Positions 59,964 through 64,000 of a DNA stretch of 64,000 bases are shown here, piece by piece (position 1 is the stretch's first letter; every line of letters starts with the position of its first letter). The notes below the pieces were generated by a model that did not search any database, had not been told where the DNA came from, and saw only the letters and a program-made list of their open reading frames with translations. A program made the position numbers and the translations under genes. Source of the stretch: Candidatus Chloroploca asiatica (GTDB lineage Bacteria > Chloroflexota > Chloroflexia > Chloroflexales > Chloroflexaceae); contig NZ_LYXE01000110.1 in assembly GCF_002532075.1 (NCBI RefSeq), positions 62,001-126,000 of the forward strand. The letters run 5' to 3'.

Positions 59964-61775
59964 TTACGCCTGCTCTTCAACCGAGCGGAAGATGTCGGTT
60001 TCGCTGATGATGCCGATGGGGTGGTTGTCGCGGGCGACGACGATGCGCCGGATGTTCTTTTCGAGCATCAGCCGCGCACATTCTTTGAGGCTGAGTTCAG
60101 GCGCGATGGTGATCAGGGGTCGGGTGGCGATGTGATCGACGGTGATGCCGTCGAGTGACCGGTCTTCGCGGACGATCTTTTTGAGGACGTCGCGCATGGT
60201 CATGATGCCCCACCTGCCGGCGGCGTCGGGTTCGACGACGACGCTGGTGATGCCCCGTGAGCGCATCAGGTGCGTGGTGTCGTGCAGCGGGGCTGACCCT
60301 GCGACTGAGACGACGCCACGGGTCATCAGGGCACCGACGGTGTCGCGTGGGTAGGTGGCGGTTTCGATGGGGCGGACGAGTTCTGGGCCGAAGGCGGGGT
60401 GAATGCGCTGTTCGTCTCCCAGCAAGCGATCCATGTTGGCGATCATGGCGTCGGCAAATTCTGAGGTTTTGACCTCTTTGGCGTCGGGCATCATGCGCGC
60501 AAAGTCGTAGGTAACGATTTTCTGCCCAATGGTGCGCTCAAGTGAGCCGATGATCAGATCCGCCGCTTCGGTCCAGCCCATGTACCGCAACATCATGTCG
60601 CCCGACAGGATCACTGAGCCGGGGTTGACTTTGTCGAGATTGGCGTATTTCGGAGCTGTGCCGTGCGTCGCTTCGAAGATGGCATGCCCGGTGACGTAGT
60701 TGATGTTGCCGCCAGGGGCGATGCCGATGCCGCCTACCTGCGCTGCCAAGGCGTCAGAGAGGTAGTCGCCGTTGAGGTTGAGCGTGGCGATGACGTCAAA
60801 TTCATCGGGGCGGGTCAGGATTTGCTGGAGTGTGATGTCGGCGATGGCGTCTTTGACCAGGATTTTGCCACTGGCGAGCGCGGCTTTCTGCTCGTCGTTC
60901 GCCGCCGATTCGCGGTACATCGAACGGGTGCGCTCCCACTGGGCCCAGGTGTAGACGTAGTCGCCAAAGGTGCGTTCGGCATATTCGTAGCCCCAGTCGC
61001 GAAAGGCACCTTCGGTGAATTTCTGGATGTTGCCTTTGTGAACCAGGGTGACGCTCTTGCGCTTGAAGGCGATGGCGTATTGGATCGCGGCCCGCACGAG
61101 CCGTTCCGTACCAACACGGCTGACCGGTTTGATGCCAATGCCCATGTCAACCCGGCCATCCAGAGGCGCACCAATCATGCCCAGGAATTCGTCAACCTTT
61201 TCGACAGTGCCAAAACGGATCTTGGCAAAATCTTTGGGATAGCTCTGCTCAATGAATTCGAGCACCCGGCTGGCTTCGGGTGTGCCCGCCCGATACTCGA
61301 TACCGGTGTAGATGTCCTCGGTATTCTCCCGAAAGATGACCATGTCCACCCGTTCGGGATGAAATACCGGTGAGGGGACGCCGGTAAAGTAGCGCACCGG
61401 GCGCAGACAGACATAAAGGTCGAGCATCTGGCGAAGCGCCACGTTGAGTGAGCGAATGCCCCCACCGATCGGCGTGGTCAGCGGTCCTTTGATGCCAACA
61501 AGGTAGTGTTTGAAGTCCTCAACCGTCTCGTCAGGAAGCCAGTTACCCGTCTCACGGAAAGCCTTTTCACCAGCCAAAACTTCGTGCCAGGCAATTTTGC
61601 GGGCGCCGCCGTAGGCCTTGGCGACCGCAGCGTCAAAGACCCGCACACTGGCACGCCAGATGTCAGGGCCTGTCCCGTCACCCTCCACAAAGGGAATGAT
61701 CGGGTTGTCCGGAACAATCAGCGTGCCATCCTTGAGCGTAATGCGCTCACCGGTTGGGGTTGTTCGCGTGGGCAT
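59964..61775 (-). CDS. icd: NADP isocitrate dehydrogenase fused to a CBS-domain pair
   Basis: 603 residues. Residues 1-475 are a complete bacterial NADP-IDH: '[12 protein letters not shown]', '[19 protein letters not shown]' (with the Ser that IDH kinase targets in E. coli), '[13 protein letters not shown]', '[20 protein letters not shown]', '[25 protein letters not shown]' and '[11 protein letters not shown]'. Residues about 480-603 are two CBS motifs ('[14 protein letters not shown]', '[11 protein letters not shown]', '[10 protein letters not shown]', then '[32 protein letters not shown]' and 'GIISETDIF'). CBS pairs bind AMP/ATP or similar, so the TCA step may be tuned allosterically by energy charge. 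The frame extends to 61829; GAGGAAG favours ATG 61775. Confidence 0.95.
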   Translation of the reverse strand: MPTRTTPTGERITLKDGTLIVPDNPIIPFVEGDGTGPDIWRASVRVFDAAVAKAYGGARKIAWHEVLAGEKAFRETGNWLPDETVEDFKHYLVGIKGPLTTPIGGGIRSLNVALRQMLDLYVCLRPVRYFTGVPSPVFHPERVDMVIFRENTEDIYTGIEYRAGTPEASRVLEFIEQSYPKDFAKIRFGTVEKVDEFLGMIGAPLDGRVDMGIGIKPVSRVGTERLVRAAIQYAIAFKRKSVTLVHKGNIQKFTEGAFRDWGYEYAERTFGDYVYTWAQWERTRSMYRESAANDEQKAALASGKILVKDAIADITLQQILTRPDEFDVIATLNLNGDYLSDALAAQVGGIGIAPGGNINYVTGHAIFEATHGTAPKYANLDKVNPGSVILSGDMMLRYMGWTEAADLIIGSLERTIGQKIVTYDFARMMPDAKEVKTSEFADAMIANMDRLLGDEQRIHPAFGPELVRPIETATYPRDTVGALMTRGVVSVAGSAPLHDTTHLMRSRGITSVVVEPDAAGRWGIMTMRDVLKKIVREDRSLDGITVDHIATRPLITIAPELSLKECARLMLEKNIRRIVVARDNHPIGIISETDIFRSVEEQA

Positions 61776-61874
61776 GCGTTGTTTCTTCCTCTCCTCATAT
61801 TCGTCAAAGCCTGGGTACATTGGAGCCATTATAGCCTAAGAGGGAGGATTTAGGAGAGAGGAGAGAGGAAAAAG

Positions 61875-61903
61875 GTGGGGGCACGGCGCCGCCGTGCCCC
61901 CAC
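61875..61903. repeat. GC-rich palindrome ('GGGCACGG' family)
   Basis: GTGGGGGCACGGCG-CC-GCCGTGCCCCCAC pairs almost perfectly and is followed by a partial third copy (GCCGTGCCCCCACC). Related to the palindromes at 12771-12856. It lies between icd and the nuo promoter in the 356-bp gap. Confidence 0.75.
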
Positions 61904-61971
61904 GCCGTGCCCCCACCCTCGCTCAAGGCAAATCAATAGAATGCAATGCTCTTGTTCACTCTTCGTTCCCG

Positions 61972-61999
61972 TTGACACAAGTTTGATCATTGGTATAAT
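61972..61999 (+). promoter_or_regulatory. Near-consensus promoter of the nuo operon
   Basis: TTGACA (61972-61977), 16-bp spacer, TATAAT (61994-61999). Both boxes are perfect matches to the housekeeping sigma consensus. The leader to nuoA is about 125 bases and carries a GGAGAGGG ribosome site near 62119. Confidence 0.85.
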
Positions 62000-62131
62000 T
62001 CCAATGCACATCTGAGCACACCGCCCGCGTATTGTGTTATTTTTTGCCTATTCACTTGGGTAGGCTGACACAGTCGCACCACTGCACGCTGCGACGCATC
62101 GCTTGGCGTCACGTCGCCTGGAGAGGGTCCT

Positions 62132-62488
62132 ATGCTCGGTTCATTTCTACCCATTCTTGTTCTCTTCCTCATCGCTGCGTTTATCGCTGTTTTTGTGATT
62201 ACGGTTTCGTCGCTGCTTGGCCCGCGTAAGAGTACCCCACGCAAACTCGCACCCTATGAGTCGGGCATGGAGCCGATTGGGGCGGCGATTCGTCGTATTC
62301 CGGTCAAGTTCTATGTGGTGGCAATGCTCTTTATCGTCTTCGATATCGAGGTCATCTTCTTCTATCCCTATGCGCTCGTCTTTCGCGAACTGGGGGTGCC
62401 GGGGTTGATGGCGATGGGCTTCTTCTTCCTGGTGCTGGTGGTGGGCTTTGTGTATGAGTGGAAGAAAGGGGCGCTGAAATGGGATTAG
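62132..62488 (+). CDS. nuoA: NADH-quinone oxidoreductase subunit A
   Basis: 118 residues, standard length, with three membrane helices. '[41 protein letters not shown]' is the invariant NuoA block, with the conserved Glu/Asp pair. It forms part of the membrane arm near the quinone site of Complex I. First gene of the operon; its end overlaps nuoB by ten bases. Confidence 0.98.
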   Translation: MLGSFLPILVLFLIAAFIAVFVITVSSLLGPRKSTPRKLAPYESGMEPIGAAIRRIPVKFYVVAMLFIVFDIEVIFFYPYALVFRELGVPGLMAMGFFFLVLVVGFVYEWKKGALKWD

Positions 62489-63021
62489 AAACGAAGGCTG
62501 GCGATCTGGGGGTCGTGACGACTTCGCTCGAATATGTGGTCAATTGGGGTCGTACCAATGCGATGTGGCCGCTGCTCTTTGGTCTGGCCTGCTGCGCGAT
62601 CGAGATGATGGGTGCGCAGAGTCCTAATTATGATATGTCACGCTTTGGCATGGAGATTAATCGGGCTTCGCCCCGTCAGGCTGATCTGATGATCGTGGCG
62701 GGCCGCGTGAGCCGCAAGATGGCTCCCGTGGTGCGCCGCCTCTACGATCAGATGAGTGAGCCTAAGTGGGTGGTCGCGATGGGCGATTGCGCTTCGTGTG
62801 GGGGCATTTTCAATAATTATGCGATTGTCCAGGGGGTTGATGAGATTGTGCCGGTGGATGTCTATGTGGCCGGCTGTCCCCCGCGCCCCGAGGCGCTTAT
62901 TGATGGCATTATGATGCTGCACGAGAAGGTGAAGCGTGAGAAGATTAGTGGCATCAAAGAGCAGCCGCTGCGCCTCGAGCAGCCGCTGATCCAGCAGGTG
63001 GATGTGAAGAAGTATGGATAA
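62479..63021 (+). CDS. nuoB: NADH-quinone oxidoreductase subunit B
   Basis: 180 residues. '[16 protein letters not shown]' supplies the tandem Cys pair, '[43 protein letters not shown]' the other two ligands of cluster N2, next to the quinone pocket. The frame can open at GTG 62458; ATG 62479 with GAAAGGGG upstream gives the usual N-terminus. Confidence 0.98.
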   Translation: MGLETKAGDLGVVTTSLEYVVNWGRTNAMWPLLFGLACCAIEMMGAQSPNYDMSRFGMEINRASPRQADLMIVAGRVSRKMAPVVRRLYDQMSEPKWVVAMGDCASCGGIFNNYAIVQGVDEIVPVDVYVAGCPPRPEALIDGIMMLHEKVKREKISGIKEQPLRLEQPLIQQVDVKKYG

Positions 63022-63532
63022 TCAGACAATTCGTGATCGGCTTCAGGCGCAGTTTCCTCAGGCGATCCTGGCCGTTAGTGAACGGTTCGGTGATCTGAGT
63101 GTGACGCTCCGCCGTGAGGATCTGCTCGCCGTTGTGACCTGGTTGCGCGATCATCCCGAGGTGCCCTACGATTTTCTTGAACACCTCTCGGGGGTTGATT
63201 ACCTTGGGCGTACGCCGCGCTTCGAGGTGGTGATCCATCTTATGAGCCTCCGCTATCTCCATCGGATCTGCCTGAAGGTCACAGCACCCGAGGATGATCC
63301 TCACGTGCCCTCACTGACGCCGCTCTATCCAACGGCCAATTATCAAGAGCGCGAGACCTGGGATCTGCTTGGCATTGTCTTTGACGGCCATCCTTCGTTG
63401 CAACGCATTCTGATGCCCGATGACTGGATCGGCCATCCGCAACGCAAGGATCATCCGCTCGGCGAAGAAGAGGTTGCGTTTACCTTTAATCAGGAACGTA
63501 TCTACGCCCAGAAGCCTTTTGCAAAAGAGTAA
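63014..63532 (+). CDS. nuoC: NADH-quinone oxidoreductase subunit C
   Basis: 172 residues of the 30-kDa subunit: '[13 protein letters not shown]', '[46 protein letters not shown]' is the family signature. Hydrophilic arm, next to NuoB and NuoD. Not fused to NuoD. Its ATG overlaps the nuoB stop. Confidence 0.97.
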   Translation: MDNQTIRDRLQAQFPQAILAVSERFGDLSVTLRREDLLAVVTWLRDHPEVPYDFLEHLSGVDYLGRTPRFEVVIHLMSLRYLHRICLKVTAPEDDPHVPSLTPLYPTANYQERETWDLLGIVFDGHPSLQRILMPDDWIGHPQRKDHPLGEEEVAFTFNQERIYAQKPFAKE

Positions 63533-63536
63533 GTCT

Positions 63537-64000
63537 ATGACGATTCTTGAGGTTCCAACTCCTCACGATATTACCGAGCCCGCCCTCGCTGGCACCACCG
63601 AGACGATGGTGCTCAATATGGGGCCGCACCACCCGAGTACCCACGGGGTGCTGCGCTTGGTGCTTGAGCTCGACGGCGAGATTGTGATTAGCGCTGCCCC
63701 TGATGTCGGCTTCCTCCATACGGGTATCGAAAAGAATATGGAGAGCAAGACCTATCAGAAGGCGCTGGTCATGACTGACCGGATGGATTATCTTGCCCCG
63801 CTTTCGAATAATCTCTGTTATGCGCTGGCCGTTGAGAAGTTGATGCAGGTCGAGATCCCCGAACGGGTGCAGGTGATCCGGGTGTTGCTGGTCGAGTTGC
63901 AACGCATTTCGTCGCACCTGGTCTGGCTCGGGACGCACGCGCTTGACCTGGCGGCAATGAGTGTCTTTCTCTATGCGATGCGCGAGCGCGAGCAGATCCT
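63537..64000 (+). CDS. nuoD: NADH-quinone oxidoreductase subunit D (partial)
   Basis: The first 154 residues of the 49-kDa subunit; the frame runs off the window. 'LNMGPHHPSTHGVLRLVLELDGE' with the quinone-site His, 'DVGFLHTGIEKNMESKTYQK' and 'RMDYLAPLSNNLCYALAVEKL' identify it. It begins four bases after the nuoC stop. The remaining nuo genes presumably follow outside the window. Confidence 0.97.
   Translation, partial: MTILEVPTPHDITEPALAGTTETMVLNMGPHHPSTHGVLRLVLELDGEIVISAAPDVGFLHTGIEKNMESKTYQKALVMTDRMDYLAPLSNNLCYALAVEKLMQVEIPERVQVIRVLLVELQRISSHLVWLGTHALDLAAMSVFLYAMREREQI

Noticed and set aside
60663-61373. 236-residue plus-strand ORF opposite icd
   Set aside because: The minus strand is an unmistakable isocitrate dehydrogenase; this is an antisense frame open because of GC-rich codons.

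Overview
The window looks like a chromosome segment of a filamentous, Chloroflexota-type bacterium (class Chloroflexia is my best guess; no rRNA gene or marker settles it). The signs are a moderately high GC content, a NifJ-type pyruvate:ferredoxin oxidoreductase next to a DHOD-like flavoprotein, an F420/deazaflavin-type oxidoreductase pair, a CtaA-CtaB fusion, a four-gene start of a Complex I operon, many Ser/Thr kinase-FHA-PP2C genes, a 'YMPII'-type linker in a secreted protein, and abundant palindromic intergenic repeats. No tRNA, rRNA, CRISPR array or prophage was seen.

Layout. 1-7190: a glycan locus (end of a Gfo/Idh/MocA oxidoreductase, two DegT aminotransferases, an epimerase, a GT4 glycosyltransferase, a NodB-type deacetylase, a FemAB/GNAT-type acyltransferase, a hexapeptide acyltransferase), suited to making and attaching an acylated amino sugar. 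7460-12310: nifJ and a DHOD-like partner. 12382-20160: a cytochrome c lipoprotein, a truncated globin, an HdeD-like membrane protein preceded by a strongly structured leader, a haem O/A synthesis fusion gene, two flavin/deazaflavin-type enzymes, an A-type Fe-S carrier, a DUF309 protein and an HD-GYP response regulator. 20191-28725: a methyltransferase, then an operon with a DUF4175-like protein, DUF58, two VWA membrane proteins and a hydrolase. 28722-33443: a RibD-like reductase and a Psd-like protein on the minus strand, a DUF624 protein, hisF, a MaoC hydratase and a Flp-like pilin pair.

34064-42350 is a second surface-glycan region (three GT87-type polyprenol-linked transferases, three methyltransferases, a LPG-synthase-type flippase, a GT39-type transferase), part of it clearly richer in AT than its surroundings. 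42359-44098 encodes a putative zinc anti-sigma factor and a sigma-70 factor on the minus strand. Facing away from them, 44833-59882 is an unbroken array of eleven genes: three PP2C phosphatases, three Ser/Thr kinases, two VWA-TM-FHA proteins, two further FHA proteins and one secreted PPC-domain protein. Most cross the membrane and present VWA domains, Pro-rich stalks or Thr-rich repeats outside while kinase, phosphatase or FHA domains face the cytoplasm. This is the best candidate for an undescribed system: a membrane-spanning phospho-signalling module resembling the intracellular VWA/kinase/PP2C triads known near Ter genes, with the sensing parts moved outside the cell.

59964-61775 (minus) is NADP-isocitrate dehydrogenase fused to a CBS pair. 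A near-consensus promoter then leads into nuoA-nuoB-nuoC-nuoD, the last cut by the window edge.

Intergenic DNA is unusually informative: three copies of a MITE-like element with the same 14-bp terminal inverted repeats, one flanked by a perfect 10-bp target duplication; very long perfect terminator palindromes, six of which share the same apex; and at least three promoters placed so close to the start codon that the mRNAs should be leaderless.
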